From the NCBI GenBank assembly GCA_016744295.1, contig JADGEQ010000046.1:1-54018 (forward strand): DNA of 54,018 nucleotides. The letters are read 5' to 3'. The DNA is from Desulfobacteraceae bacterium (GTDB lineage: Bacteria > Desulfobacterota > Desulfobacteria > Desulfobacterales > Desulfobacteraceae). Below, one piece after another: positions 1 through 8,986 of this stretch. How positions within the stretch are numbered: the stretch's first letter is position 1; each line of letters begins with the position of its first letter. Position numbers and translations under genes: made by a program. The notes beneath the pieces are model-generated. The model had not been told where the DNA came from and searched no databases. It was given only the letters and a program-made list of their open reading frames with translations.

Positions 1-89
1 CCCTCTTTCATTGCGGCATAGGCCAGAAGTTTGGCGCTCAGTAAGATTCCCTGGCCTCCAAATCCTGCAAATTTTATTTCTGTTTGCAT
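1..89 (-). CDS. 2-oxoacid:ferredoxin oxidoreductase gamma subunit, N-terminal fragment
   Basis: Only the first 29 or so codons lie in the window; the gene runs off the left edge. The start is the ATG at 89. The fragment begins MQTEIKFAGFGGQGILLSAK, and the FAGFGGQGILL signature is typical of the gamma domain of pyruvate/2-oxoacid:ferredoxin oxidoreductases. It follows the beta-subunit gene by 66 bp on the same strand, completing a four-subunit enzyme (delta-alpha-beta-gamma). Family membership is clear from the glycine-rich motif and position; substrate specificity cannot be read from this piece. Confidence 0.85.
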   Translation of the reverse strand, partial: MQTEIKFAGFGGQGILLSAKLLAYAAMKE

Positions 90-155
90 TGGTGTCTCCA
101 AAAACAATTATAAAAATATTTTGTTAAAATTTTGTATCCTAATTCAAAGGGTTTT

Positions 156-893
156 CTATTCAGGGGTTTTAACATCGCCCAACTCATAGTAGGGCAACAG
201 ATTCTCTTCTGCCCATTTTAATGATGCCAGGGGGGTAAGGCCCCAATTGGTAGGGCAGGTGGAAATTACTTCCACAAAGCTGAAGCACTTACCTTCCTTC
301 TGGTATTCAAATGCCTGTTTGATGGCTTTTTTGGTTTTGTTGATCTGCTGTGGTTTTAAAACAGCCTGCCGGGTAACATAGGCCGGAGTGACCAATTGTC
401 CCAAAAGGTTGGCCATTTTGATGGGCATCCCGGTCATCTCTGTATCTCTTCCCATGGGGGCTGTGCTTGCTCGCTGGCCCGGCATGGTTGTGGGGGCCAT
501 CTGTCCGCCGGTCATGCCGTAAATGGCATTGTTGATAAAGATGGTGGTGAATTTTTCACCCCTGTTGGCTGCGTGGATGATTTCTCCCATGCCGATACTT
601 GCAAGGTCTCCGTCTCCCTGGTAGGTGAATACCATCAAATCCGGGCGAACCCTTTTGATTCCTGTGGCCATGGCAGGTGCCCGTCCATGTGCGGCCTCCT
701 GGAAATCACAGTTAAAATAATTATATGCCAGAACCGCACATCCCACAGGGGCGATGCCCACGGTTCTTTCCCGAATGTCTAGTTCATCTATAACTTCTGC
801 AACAAGCCTGTGGACAATACCGTGGGTACAGCCAGGACAATAATGCGTCATGGTGTCACTGAGGGCGGCTGGCGTTGAAAATGCTTTTCCCAT
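156..893 (-). CDS. 2-oxoacid:ferredoxin oxidoreductase beta subunit (thiamine pyrophosphate subunit)
   Basis: A 245-residue TPP-binding subunit of a VOR/KOR-type enzyme, which oxidatively decarboxylates a branched-chain 2-oxoacid or 2-oxoglutarate to the acyl-CoA and reduces ferredoxin in the cytoplasm. Visible features are an early CPGCTHG motif (usual in this subunit), GDGD followed by a downstream asparagine-rich INNAIYGMTGGQ (the GDG...N magnesium-TPP motif), and the APTTMPGQ segment. The length is normal. It lies 10 bp downstream of the alpha gene in the same operon. Similarity pattern favours the VorB-partner type, but the true substrate (2-oxoisovalerate or 2-oxoglutarate) is inferred only. 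Confidence 0.9.
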   Translation of the reverse strand: MGKAFSTPAALSDTMTHYCPGCTHGIVHRLVAEVIDELDIRERTVGIAPVGCAVLAYNYFNCDFQEAAHGRAPAMATGIKRVRPDLMVFTYQGDGDLASIGMGEIIHAANRGEKFTTIFINNAIYGMTGGQMAPTTMPGQRASTAPMGRDTEMTGMPIKMANLLGQLVTPAYVTRQAVLKPQQINKTKKAIKQAFEYQKEGKCFSFVEVISTCPTNWGLTPLASLKWAEENLLPYYELGDVKTPE

Positions 894-903
894 TATTTTG
901 CTC

Positions 904-1971
904 CTATATCATTGCTTTAATGATGTCGATGATCTTTTCCGGTGACGGGATATCTCCGCCGCATTCGCCATAAAATTCAACAGGCCGCTGGCCTTTGACG
1001 CACCGTTCAACATCTTCCACCATCTGCCCCATGCTCATTTCAATGCTGATGACCGATTTGCAGCTCTCCTTTACGGCCGCATCATAGACAGCCTGCTCGG
1101 GAAAGGGGAAAAGGGTTTTTGGCCGCAGCATGCCCACCTCAATGCCCTCTTCTTTGAGCATATCTATGGCAGTTCTGCATACCCGGCTCATGGTGCCGTA
1201 GCTTGTGATCAGCACCTTGTATTCTGCCTCTGTATTATAGGCTTCAAACTGGATCTCTTCTTGTTTCATCTGCTCGTATTTGGCTTTGAGGGCCAAATTG
1301 TTTGCATTGAGTGCTGTGGGATCAAGAAAAAGGGATTTTACCAGATTTCTTGTTTTGCTTTTCCGGGTGCTCATTCCATTGGTGGCCCAGTCATCTTTAT
1401 TGGAGGCTTCGGTTGCCAGGTTTTCCGGGAATTCCACAGGTTCCATCATCTGACCGATGAGCCCGTCTCCCAGAATCATGACCGGTCCCCGGTATTTTTC
1501 AGCCAGGGTAAATGCCTGCATGGTCATTTCTACGGCTTCCTGGACCCCGTCTGGTGCCATGACCAGCAATCTGTAATCCCCGTGTCCGCCGCCCTTGGTG
1601 GCCTGGAAATAATCTCCCTGGGCAGGTAAAATTCCACCAAGCCCGGGGCCGCCCCGCATGATATTGACAAAAACCGCAGGGCACTGGGCCGCTGCAATAT
1701 AGGAAATGGCTTCACTCATCAGGCTGATACCCGGGGAAGAAGAGGTTGTCATCACCCGTTCGCCGGCGCCTGCTGCACCAAATATCATATAGCCTACGGC
1801 AACTTCGCTTTCTCCCTGGAGGAAAACACCGTCTACTTCGGGAAGGCGCTTTACCAGGTATTCTGCAACCTCTGACTGGGGGGTGATGGGGTAGGCAAAA
1901 TAATTTTTGCACCCCGCTCTGATGGCAGCTTCACCGATTGCCTCATTTCCTTTCATTAACACTTTTGCCAT
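904..1971 (-). CDS. vorB: 2-oxoacid:ferredoxin oxidoreductase alpha subunit, VorB-type
   Basis: A 355-residue alpha subunit of the 2-oxoacid:ferredoxin oxidoreductase, resembling 3-methyl-2-oxobutanoate dehydrogenase VorB. The N-terminus MAKVLMKGNEAIGEAAIRAG is the typical start of the pyrimidine-binding domain; YPITPQSEVAEYL, QGESEVA and TTSSSPGISLMSEAI are hallmark segments. The C-terminal transketolase-like domain includes the LRPKTLFPFPE stretch that contacts the partner subunit. It sits between the ferredoxin subunit (21 bp upstream) and the beta subunit. The enzyme would make branched acyl-CoA or succinyl-CoA and reduced ferredoxin during amino-acid or organic-acid catabolism. Confidence 0.92.
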   Translation of the reverse strand: MAKVLMKGNEAIGEAAIRAGCKNYFAYPITPQSEVAEYLVKRLPEVDGVFLQGESEVAVGYMIFGAAGAGERVMTTSSSPGISLMSEAISYIAAAQCPAVFVNIMRGGPGLGGILPAQGDYFQATKGGGHGDYRLLVMAPDGVQEAVEMTMQAFTLAEKYRGPVMILGDGLIGQMMEPVEFPENLATEASNKDDWATNGMSTRKSKTRNLVKSLFLDPTALNANNLALKAKYEQMKQEEIQFEAYNTEAEYKVLITSYGTMSRVCRTAIDMLKEEGIEVGMLRPKTLFPFPEQAVYDAAVKESCKSVISIEMSMGQMVEDVERCVKGQRPVEFYGECGGDIPSPEKIIDIIKAMI

Positions 1972-1992
1972 GGTTTTATCCTTTTAATCTGT

Positions 1993-2211
1993 TTAGCTAG
2001 TCTGGGTTTCTTTGATTTGGATGGCAACATCCGGGCACATAATACAGCAGATGGTGCAGTGAATACAATCTTCCGGTCTTGCTTGAAAGACAGGAAAATG
2101 TCCTTTTGCATTTACCTTATCGGTGATTTCAAGGACGTTTTTCGGGCAGAAATTAACGCAGAGCCCGCACCCTTTACACCGTTCCGAATCAACAATATGT
2201 TCGTAGGCCAT
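1993..2211 (-). CDS. 2x[4Fe-4S] ferredoxin-like delta subunit of the 2-oxoacid oxidoreductase
   Basis: A 72-residue protein with two classic cluster motifs, CKGCGLCVNFCP and CIHCTICCIMCP, giving eight ligand cysteines for two [4Fe-4S] clusters. It is the electron-accepting delta subunit of the oxidoreductase encoded directly downstream (21 bp to the alpha gene). The second motif carries one additional cysteine (TICC). Length and position match the four-subunit VOR/KOR arrangement. It starts at an ATG 21 bp after the P-loop gene's stop. Confidence 0.92.
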   Translation of the reverse strand: MAYEHIVDSERCKGCGLCVNFCPKNVLEITDKVNAKGHFPVFQARPEDCIHCTICCIMCPDVAIQIKETQTS

Positions 2212-2232
2212 TTAAAAATACTCCTTATTATA

Positions 2233-2916
2233 TCAAGTGCTTGTCCAGGGGAATGCCAGTTGTCTGTCAATGGTCAGCACCGGGCAATGAAACCGGTCCA
2301 TATCAAGCTTTGGTATCATCTGGGATGAAGCTGTTATAAATTCAATGGGCAGACCGGTGGTATCTGATACCTCTCGTATAAAGCGATATCCTTCATAGAT
2401 TACTTCCGGTGTGGTTTCTTCGATGAGATTGGCATTGGAGACAAGCCCCGTGATCTTAATTTTTGAAGATGCCTCAATCTCCTCTTTTATCGTTAGACAG
2501 CCCTCAATTGTTTCGGTGAAGGGTCTCAGTGGATTTATGACCTGGATCATCTGAACTTTTTTTCGGCTCAGATAACTTTCCAGGGCAGCCAGAACCGTTA
2601 CACCGACATCATCACCGCCGGCATCCAGGATGGTTAACTCTGCCGGTTGCTGGATCATGCCGGCAACGGCAGGGGCAAGAATGGGCAGGTCGGCGTGCAT
2701 GTACTTTTTGTTGGGAAGAACTACTTCAACCCCCATATTTTCAAGAAAAACCCTTGCTTCCCTGGTCCGAAAATATGGGTTGACAAGATCCAGGTCGGCT
2801 ATTTTAACCTGTTTCCCGGCTTGTCTGGATTTAGCGGCAAGGTTTACGGCGGTTTCAGTCTTACCGCTTCCGTAATTTCCGCAAATAATGACAATTCCAT
2901 TCATATTGATATTCAA
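2233..2916 (-). CDS. P-loop ATPase (CobQ/CobB/MinD/ParA nucleotide-binding type)
   Basis: A 227-residue soluble P-loop protein with a Walker A-like GNYGSGKTE near the N-terminus and ILDAGGDDVG as the probable Walker B/switch segment. The best-supported start is a TTG at 2916: an AAGGA motif lies 7 nt before it, whereas the ATG four codons later (2904) has no well-placed ribosome site. It is the first gene of the oxidoreductase operon. The family includes chromosome/plasmid partition, cofactor-maturation and Fe-S carrier ATPases; a role in assembling or regulating the neighbouring Fe-S enzyme is plausible from context but unproven. Confidence 0.75.
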   Translation of the reverse strand: MNINMNGIVIICGNYGSGKTETAVNLAAKSRQAGKQVKIADLDLVNPYFRTREARVFLENMGVEVVLPNKKYMHADLPILAPAVAGMIQQPAELTILDAGGDDVGVTVLAALESYLSRKKVQMIQVINPLRPFTETIEGCLTIKEEIEASSKIKITGLVSNANLIEETTPEVIYEGYRFIREVSDTTGLPIEFITASSQMIPKLDMDRFHCPVLTIDRQLAFPWTST

Positions 2917-3051
2917 GTAATAATCCTTAGGGCTATAGTATTGTCAAAAAATATATCATACAACCTGTTATGTAAATCAGATTTACAGCTGTTTTGCAAA
3001 TATTTTTTATATGTTTATCAACTAAGTTGACTGCTTGTTTTTATAAAAAAG

Positions 3052-3108
3052 GCTAAACTAATGGTCGTTAAACAAGCATAGCTAAATAATGGCAGCTAAA
3101 CAATAATA
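3052..3108. repeat. Degenerate 14-15 bp tandem repeat, four units, just 3' of the larA-like stop
   Basis: Four imperfect units starting GCTAAAC/GTTAAAC/GCTAAAT/GCTAAAC follow one another and end one base before the stop codon of the larA-like gene (3110). The surrounding 2917-3109 gap otherwise holds AT-rich sequence without a recognisable gene. It belongs to a family of gene-end repeats seen at many points in this window. Confidence 0.7.
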
Positions 3109-3109
3109 T

Positions 3110-4369
3110 TTAAATAGTGACCGAAGACAGCCGGCCATTGGTATCAAATGACAAGGCGTCCATTTGTTCCCCCAATATCAGTTCTTCCCTTTCTTTTACT
3201 TCCTCTTTAAGTGCATGGGAAATATGGAAGCTGCCCATCTCCAGAGTGTTTTTTATGTGTACGATTCTGGCATCGGAAGGGTTCACTGCCCCGATGGTTT
3301 GAAGAGCCGCCTCAATGGCTGCCTTGTCCGTGGCAAGGCTGACCGGAAGTCTTGCCTTTTCCGGGGTCATGGCGGTGATGGCATTGGTGGCCATGGCCTG
3401 GGTATCCAGTTTTTTGATTACATTTAGGGTAGTGAAATCCGCAAGGCCGATCCCGATGGCATTGCCATGGGAAGCCTCGGTAAGATCCAGGACCACGATG
3501 CGGGTGATTTTGGGTTCGGCCGGTTCTTTTTCCCCGATAAACATAATTCTGCCGATCACATTGGTATCCATGCCCGTGCCGCTGATATTTTTTCCCATTT
3601 CATCCAGGATAAGGAGGTCTATTTTATCAAAGGGGAGCCGTGCCATATAGCTTTTTGCCTTTTTTAACAGCATGGATTCCGTGTCATAAAAATCCTTTGG
3701 CAGGCAGCTCTTGATGCAGGCGGTCTCATCATAGATATTTTCCACAATCCCCACACCGAAAAGAACGGGAATCCGGTCTAAAATAAGGGTGCCGATCTCC
3801 GGGATCACCTGGCTGTATCCAAAATTGACCGTCTGTTTATGAACTTCAAAACATCCCTTGTGTTTGCCAAGGCCTATGGCCATCATTTTCATTAATCCGC
3901 TTTCGATGTCCCCTTCAAACTCGGTGTGGGGTTTGATTCGGTTCATCACCACCACATGATCGGCTGTTGCAGCATGCTTGTCCACCCATACGGGAAATCC
4001 ATGGGAAGAGGTTCCGATCTCTACCACCTCCATGGAAGAAAGGATGGGAACTTCCATGGTCTCTTCACTGATATTCAAACTTTTTAAAATTTCAATTTGC
4101 CCCTGACCCGTGCCGTTACCATGGCTTCCCATGGCCGGAACGATAAAGGGCTTGGCCCTGTGTGTTTTCAGAACATCAATCAGAATTTTTAAAATTGTAT
4201 CAATATGGTTTATTCCCCTGGAGCCTGCGGTGATGGCAATGCGGTCCCCGGGAGTGATCCGGGAAGCAAGATTAAGGCTGGATAGCTCCTGGATGACAGC
4301 GGCCTGGATGTCTTTAATTTGGGGCGCATCTATTTTCTGGCGGATGCAATACATTTGGGGAAAGTCCAT
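3110..4369 (-). CDS. LarA-like (DUF2088) protein, lactate racemase-type domain
   Basis: A 419-residue protein of the DUF2088/LarA N-terminal-domain family. LarA is a lactate racemase that uses a nickel-pincer nucleotide. Residues resembling the family's catalytic and nickel-site positions are visible: a GSHG motif, KPHT, the lysine in LMKMM and GKHKG. It ends a seven-gene operon with TRAP transporter and LutABC genes, starting 9 bp after lutC with an AGGAGG five bases before its ATG. Converting between lactate enantiomers would suit this operon, but many DUF2088 proteins are not racemases, and no larBCE genes for pincer-cofactor synthesis are in view. Confidence 0.7.
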   Translation of the reverse strand: MDFPQMYCIRQKIDAPQIKDIQAAVIQELSSLNLASRITPGDRIAITAGSRGINHIDTILKILIDVLKTHRAKPFIVPAMGSHGNGTGQGQIEILKSLNISEETMEVPILSSMEVVEIGTSSHGFPVWVDKHAATADHVVVMNRIKPHTEFEGDIESGLMKMMAIGLGKHKGCFEVHKQTVNFGYSQVIPEIGTLILDRIPVLFGVGIVENIYDETACIKSCLPKDFYDTESMLLKKAKSYMARLPFDKIDLLILDEMGKNISGTGMDTNVIGRIMFIGEKEPAEPKITRIVVLDLTEASHGNAIGIGLADFTTLNVIKKLDTQAMATNAITAMTPEKARLPVSLATDKAAIEAALQTIGAVNPSDARIVHIKNTLEMGSFHISHALKEEVKEREELILGEQMDALSFDTNGRLSSVTI

Positions 4370-4378
4370 TTTGTCCTC

Positions 4379-5269
4379 CTATATAGACGGGGTAGTATCC
4401 TGGTTTGTTATCACATATACGATCATCTGTCTCGGGCCATGGGCGCCATGGACCATGACAAGTTCGATGTCCCCTGTCTTGCTGGGGCCCGAGATAAAGG
4501 TCATGCAATTGGTCAGCCCAAGTTTTTGCTCCCTGGGATCCCATTTGAGCCGGAAATAGAGTTCTGCAAGATTGTCGATGATCTGGTCCATTGTGATAAC
4601 CGCCACATGGATGGACGGAACAAGGGAGACCGCCCTGGGCTGGCCGGGCCGGGTCCGCATCACCAGGGTTGCAGACTGGGCCACACAAAAATCAGCCGAG
4701 GTAATGCCGATATAGGATTGGATGAGCTGGCTGCGCAGTTCCTGCCTTTGAATTGAATCCGGTGTGGAAAATCTCTGGGTGGTATGAAGGGTGACATCAT
4801 CCTTGGCCAGTCTTTTTCCAAGATTTAATTGGTCGATCAGGGGGTGCTGCCAGGCAATCACCGATTTTTGGGTTCCCCATTCGGGGTTGGTTTGTTGAAT
4901 CAGCTGTTGGATGCCAGAACTGGCCTGGGCAACATTTTCAACCGGAATTACCCGCAGATTTATGGGCCCGGCCTGTTCAACGAACAGATCCAGCAATCGT
5001 TTGCGATCCAATTGACTTTTGTGGGTATAGGCCTTGAGCCGGTTGTCAAGATCCGGTGGCGGGGTACCGAACAGTTCAAATGGGTCTTGGGGGCCAGATG
5101 GGCCAGATGGATCAGGTGGATCAGGTGGATCAGATGGGCCAGATGAATAAGCTTGTCCCGATGAATTTGCCGCGGCCGTCCCAATTGGTTTTCCCAAAGC
5201 CCTTTGGAGGGTCATGATAAAATCCTGTTCATGGGCATCTGTCTTTTTTTGGTTTGCGGGAGGCATCAT
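4379..5269 (-). CDS. lutC: LUD-domain protein, LutC-like subunit of L-lactate dehydrogenase complex
   Basis: About 296 residues when started at the ATG at 5269, which overlaps the lutB stop in an ATGA junction; an AGGA lies ten bases upstream. The frame is open to 5365, but the longer starts would lie deep inside lutB. The C-terminal two thirds form a LUD (LutC/YkgG) domain with the characteristic TFISGPSKTGDIELVMVHG segment. LutABC together oxidise L-lactate to pyruvate in the cytoplasm. Between N-terminal helix and LUD domain is a proline-rich linker of six tripeptides (SGP/SDP/PDP), encoded by a 9-bp tandem repeat, which is unusual for LutC. Confidence 0.85.
   Translation of the reverse strand: MMPPANQKKTDAHEQDFIMTLQRALGKPIGTAAANSSGQAYSSGPSDPPDPPDPSGPSGPQDPFELFGTPPPDLDNRLKAYTHKSQLDRKRLLDLFVEQAGPINLRVIPVENVAQASSGIQQLIQQTNPEWGTQKSVIAWQHPLIDQLNLGKRLAKDDVTLHTTQRFSTPDSIQRQELRSQLIQSYIGITSADFCVAQSATLVMRTRPGQPRAVSLVPSIHVAVITMDQIIDNLAELYFRLKWDPREQKLGLTNCMTFISGPSKTGDIELVMVHGAHGPRQMIVYVITNQDTTPSI
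5091..5144. repeat. 9-bp tandem repeat (six units) inside lutC
   Basis: Six consecutive 9-base units, three reading GGGCCAGAT and three GGATCAGGT or GGATCAGAT. They keep the lutC reading frame and encode a run of Ser/Pro-Gly/Asp-Pro tripeptides that makes a flexible linker. Copy number is likely to vary between strains. Confidence 0.9.
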
Positions 5270-6732
5270 GATTTGTTTGTCCTGTTTTTGCTGTTTTTCC
5301 GATTGTTCCATGTGGCTAAAAAGCTGGTTCGGGCAAGGGGTTTTATGTCTCGGCTCTGGGTCCATCCCTTTAATCCAAAGGGGAGACCAAAAGAGACGGA
5401 GGTGATCATGCCGTTTCTGTGGGGTAAAAGTCTTTGCACAACAGACCCGGTCTTGAGGATCATTTCATAGAGTCTTCGGTTCTGGATAATAAGAGACCAG
5501 ATCTGAAAAGCCAGTTTTTCCCCTGGGTTGGCCCGGGTGACCTCCCATTTGGGATCACCCTCTGCCAGTTTGGCCCGCAATGCCAGGAGCATCCGGGGCA
5601 GGTCAATATCCACGGGGCAGGCTTTTTTACAGGCCCCGCACAAGGGTTCTCCAAGACTCAAATCCTTTGCCCGGTTGATTCCCACAAGAAGGGGGGTGAT
5701 CACAGCCCCGATGGGGCCGGAATAGGGATATCCATAGGCGTGGCCGCCTATCTTCCCATAGGCCGGACAAACATTGAGACAGGCCGCACACCGGATACAC
5801 AAAAGCGCCTCCCGAAATTCAGGATCTGCCAATATTCTGGAACGACCGTTGTCGATGATGACCAGATGAAATTGGTCCGGTCCGTCCATCTGATCTGCTG
5901 TCCTTGGGCCGCCGATATAACTGACATAGCCTGCCATGTTCTGTGCTGCTGCGCCCCTGGATAAAAGCCTGAACAATATATCATGGTCAGAAAGTCTTGC
6001 CACCACCCGTTCCATGCCCATGAAGGCCATGTGGATCTTGGGCATGGTGGTGGACATGCGGATATTGCCTTCATTGGAAACCGTTGTGATATGGCCGGTT
6101 TCAGCACAGGCCAGGTTGCACCCGGAAATTCCCATGTCTGCTTCTAAGAATTTTTCCCGCAATGCTTTTCTGGCCGCCTGGGTCAGGACCGGAGGATCTT
6201 CGCAATAGGGAATGCCAAGCTTTTGGGTAAACAGTCGGGCGATCTCTTTCCGGGTCTTGTGGATGGCCGGGGCAATGATGTGGGAAGGGGTTTCTCCTGC
6301 CAGCTGGATGATGTATTCCCCCAGGTCGGTTTCATTCACTTCCAGGCCTTGGGCTTCCAGGGACTGGTTCAGCCCGATCTCTTCGGTGACCATGGACTTT
6401 CCCTTGACCACCATTTTGACCTGTTCTTTTTTCGCTATCTTCAGACAATAGGCCGTGGCTGCCGCCGCATCCTTGGCAAAATAAACCCTGCCGCCCCTGT
6501 CTCTGATTTTTGAGGCAAGACTTGGCAGCAGGATATCCAGGTGGTTGATGGCAAATTGTCTTATTTTATGGGCTTCTTGCCGGAGACCGGGGCCTTCTGG
6601 TAAATTTTTATACGCCAGGGCCGTGGCCGGTCCCAGCCGGTTCTGAACATTGGACAGGGCATTTTGTAAAATTGGGTTATCAATGGCCTTGGCAGCATTT
6701 TGTTTGTAATATTGGGTTATGATCTCTACCAT
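5266..6732 (-). CDS. lutB: LutB/LldF-like iron-sulfur subunit of L-lactate dehydrogenase
   Basis: A 488-residue protein with an N-terminal LUD domain (including GKSMVTEEIGLNQ and the GCNLACAETG segment) and a C-terminal ferredoxin-like region with CIRCAACLNVCP and CGACKKACPVDIDLP, giving two [4Fe-4S] sites, separated by the family signature GGHAYGYPYSGPIGAV. It is the central electron-transfer subunit of LutABC. It lies 56 bp after lutA and overlaps lutC by four bases. The far C-terminal tail is basic and hydrophilic. Length agrees with LutB (about 470-490). Confidence 0.93.
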   Translation of the reverse strand: MVEIITQYYKQNAAKAIDNPILQNALSNVQNRLGPATALAYKNLPEGPGLRQEAHKIRQFAINHLDILLPSLASKIRDRGGRVYFAKDAAAATAYCLKIAKKEQVKMVVKGKSMVTEEIGLNQSLEAQGLEVNETDLGEYIIQLAGETPSHIIAPAIHKTRKEIARLFTQKLGIPYCEDPPVLTQAARKALREKFLEADMGISGCNLACAETGHITTVSNEGNIRMSTTMPKIHMAFMGMERVVARLSDHDILFRLLSRGAAAQNMAGYVSYIGGPRTADQMDGPDQFHLVIIDNGRSRILADPEFREALLCIRCAACLNVCPAYGKIGGHAYGYPYSGPIGAVITPLLVGINRAKDLSLGEPLCGACKKACPVDIDLPRMLLALRAKLAEGDPKWEVTRANPGEKLAFQIWSLIIQNRRLYEMILKTGSVVQRLLPHRNGMITSVSFGLPFGLKGWTQSRDIKPLARTSFLATWNNRKNSKNRTNKS

Positions 6733-6788
6733 GTGATTTCCTTGTCTTCCACAGTTTGTTCTGGTTTGTATCTGGTTGTGCCTGGTTT

Positions 6789-7517
6789 TTATTTGGCCAG
6801 CAACTGGGCAATGTGCAGTATTTTAATGGGGGAGTTTTTTCGGCTCAACATTCCCTGGATGTTCATCAGACAGCTAATATCGCACCCCACCACTGCATCC
6901 ACCCCGGCCTCAATGATATGGTCAATCTTTTCTTCCAGAATGGCCGTGGAAATATCCGGGAATTTTACGGCAAAGGTCCCGCCGAAACCGCAGCATTTGT
7001 CGGCATGTTCCATTTCAATCAGCCGGGTGCCGCGAACATTGGCAATGAGTTTTCTGGGCTGGTCTTTTACGCCCAGATTCCTCAACAGATGACATGAATC
7101 GTGGTAGGTGACCCTTCCGTAAAAATTGGCCCCCACGTCTTCTATTTTCAAAACATCCACCAGATACTCGGTGAATTCAAATATTTTACCGCTGATGCCA
7201 AGGGCCCTTTTCTGCCAGGAGGACCCTTGTTCGAAAAGCCCGGGATACTGGTGTTTGACCATGTCCACACAGGAACCCGAGGGACAGACAATAACTTCGG
7301 CGTTTTCAAAAATTTCTATAAACCGTTTGGCTGCCCTGGCGGCTTCTTTGCGGTAACCTGAGTTAAAGGCCGGCTGTCCGCAGCAGGTCTGGTCCAGGGG
7401 TATATCAACCGACAGTCCTAGGTTTTTAAACACGTGTACCATTCCCTGTGCAACTTCAGGATACATGCTGTCAACCAGGCATTGGACGAACAGGGTGACG
7501 GGTTTTTTATTGCCCAT
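6789..7517 (-). CDS. lutA: LutA/LldE-like CCG-domain Fe-S protein
   Basis: A 242-residue protein with two cysteine-rich CCG-type domains. The first contains DQTCCGQPAFNSG and the second DKCCGFGGTFAVKFPDIS, the standard LutA/LldE/GlpC signatures that hold a non-cubane or [4Fe-4S] cluster used for hydride or disulfide chemistry. It begins QCLVDSMYPEVA after the ATG at 7517. It is followed by lutB and preceded by the TRAP large permease (84 bp). Together these predict uptake and cytoplasmic oxidation of lactate or a related 2-hydroxy acid. Confidence 0.93.
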   Translation of the reverse strand: MGNKKPVTLFVQCLVDSMYPEVAQGMVHVFKNLGLSVDIPLDQTCCGQPAFNSGYRKEAARAAKRFIEIFENAEVIVCPSGSCVDMVKHQYPGLFEQGSSWQKRALGISGKIFEFTEYLVDVLKIEDVGANFYGRVTYHDSCHLLRNLGVKDQPRKLIANVRGTRLIEMEHADKCCGFGGTFAVKFPDISTAILEEKIDHIIEAGVDAVVGCDISCLMNIQGMLSRKNSPIKILHIAQLLAK

Positions 7518-7559
7518 GATGTAAATTTACCTCTTTCTTGTGTGGGTTCAAATGTCCGT

Positions 7560-7601
7560 TATCAAATAACCACTATCAAATAACCACTATCAAATATTCA
7601 T
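7560..7601. repeat. 14-bp tandem repeat (three units) at the 3' end of dctM
   Basis: Units TATCAAATAACCAC, TATCAAATAACCAC and TATCAAATATTCAT follow directly; the last one touches the dctM stop codon. The repeat occupies most of the dctM-lutA spacer. Confidence 0.9.
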
Positions 7602-8986
7602 TATCCATAGGCCACAGACGGCAGCCAGATTACCAGTTTTGGCCACCCCATGACAATGAACAGGCCGATCAATTGCAGGATGATAAAGGGAATTACCCCT
7701 TTGTAAATATCCAGAAGATTGACCTCAGGCGGAGCGACTCCCTTGAGGTAAAATATGGCAAATCCCACCGGCGGGGTGAGAAAGGAGGTTTGCAGGCTGA
7801 TGGCAACGAGAATAGCGAACCAGACCAGTTCCGGGTTGTCAATGACGCCGGCACCATCGATGTTAAGTCCCAGGTTTGACACCACGGGAGACAGGATGGG
7901 CAGGATAATCAGGGTGATTTCAATCCAGTCCAGGAAGAACCCCAGGAAAAACACCATCATCAGAATGACGGAGATGATGCCGTAGGGGCCGAAGGGAAGC
8001 CCTGTAAAGGCTGAGGCGATAAACTCATCCCCTCCCAGTTCCCTCAGCACCAGGGCAAAACAGGTGGCCCCCACCAGGATGCCGAAAATATAGCCGGTGG
8101 TGTTAAAGGTGTTGTAAAGAACTTCCTTAAATATGTTCAGGTTTAGCTTGTTGTTGACCAGGGCCAAAATTATGGCACCCAGGGCGCCGATACCGCTTGC
8201 TTCCGTGGGAGTGGCAAGCCCTGCAAATATGGATCCCAGAACTGCCAGGATTAATGCCCCAGTGGGGAGAATGGTCTTGAGTACACGCCAGACCAAGGCA
8301 AATTCCAGCTGTTGCCGATTTTTTGCCAGGGGAGCTGCCCCGGGGGAAAAAAAGGCAAAGATCAGAATATAGACCATGTACAAGAACCCCAGAAGGATGC
8401 CTGGCAAAAGAGCCCCCATGAACAGGTCTCCCACGGACAGGCACAGCTGGTCTGCCATCATGACCAGCATGATGCTGGGGGGGATGAGGATACCCAGGGT
8501 GCCCGAGGCACAGACAGTTCCCGCGGCCAGGGGTTTTGAATATCCCTGGTTGAGCATGGCCGGGAGAGATAATAGCCCTAAAAGTACCACAGATGCGCCT
8601 ATGATGCCGGTGGCGGCCGCCAGGAGAATGCCGATGAGGGTGACACTGATGGCCAGTCCTCCCCGTACTTTCCCAAACAGATCCTGCATGGCAATCATCA
8701 TTTTCTCAGCAATACCGGACCGGTCCAGCATCAGTCCCATGAAGATGAACATGGGCAGGGCAATGAGTATCCAATTGTATAAAACCTTATAGAGCCGGTT
8801 GACCACAAGTCCTATGGTCATGTAATCCAACCCGGTGATGGTGCCGAACATCAGATCAGACCCATATCCGATAAGGGTGAACAGCATGGCCGTTCCCCCC
8901 AGAATAAAGGCAATGGGGTAACCTGTGAACAATAGACCGATAAAGGTGAGCATCATGCTGATGACAAGAATACCGTTAAGATCCAT
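7601..8986 (-). CDS. dctM: TRAP transporter large permease (DctM)
   Basis: A 461-residue, very hydrophobic protein with about 12 membrane segments, typical of the DctM/SiaM large subunit of sodium-driven tripartite (TRAP) carriers. It carries the SGTLGILIPPS segment and the C-terminal LTPPVGFAIFYLKG motif characteristic of the family. It overlaps the small permease gene by 11 bp, implying translational coupling. The partner binding protein and the lut genes point to a C3-C4 hydroxy- or keto-acid such as lactate as substrate; this is inference from context. Confidence 0.95.
   Translation of the reverse strand: MDLNGILVISMMLTFIGLLFTGYPIAFILGGTAMLFTLIGYGSDLMFGTITGLDYMTIGLVVNRLYKVLYNWILIALPMFIFMGLMLDRSGIAEKMMIAMQDLFGKVRGGLAISVTLIGILLAAATGIIGASVVLLGLLSLPAMLNQGYSKPLAAGTVCASGTLGILIPPSIMLVMMADQLCLSVGDLFMGALLPGILLGFLYMVYILIFAFFSPGAAPLAKNRQQLEFALVWRVLKTILPTGALILAVLGSIFAGLATPTEASGIGALGAIILALVNNKLNLNIFKEVLYNTFNTTGYIFGILVGATCFALVLRELGGDEFIASAFTGLPFGPYGIISVILMMVFFLGFFLDWIEITLIILPILSPVVSNLGLNIDGAGVIDNPELVWFAILVAISLQTSFLTPPVGFAIFYLKGVAPPEVNLLDIYKGVIPFIILQLIGLFIVMGWPKLVIWLPSVAYG

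Noticed and set aside
5270..5365. Upstream start for lutC
   Set aside because: It lies inside lutB; the ATGA junction at 5266-5269 is the natural coupled start.
7560..7601. CRISPR-type repeat
   Set aside because: Units are 14 bp and contiguous without spacers; it is a simple tandem repeat.
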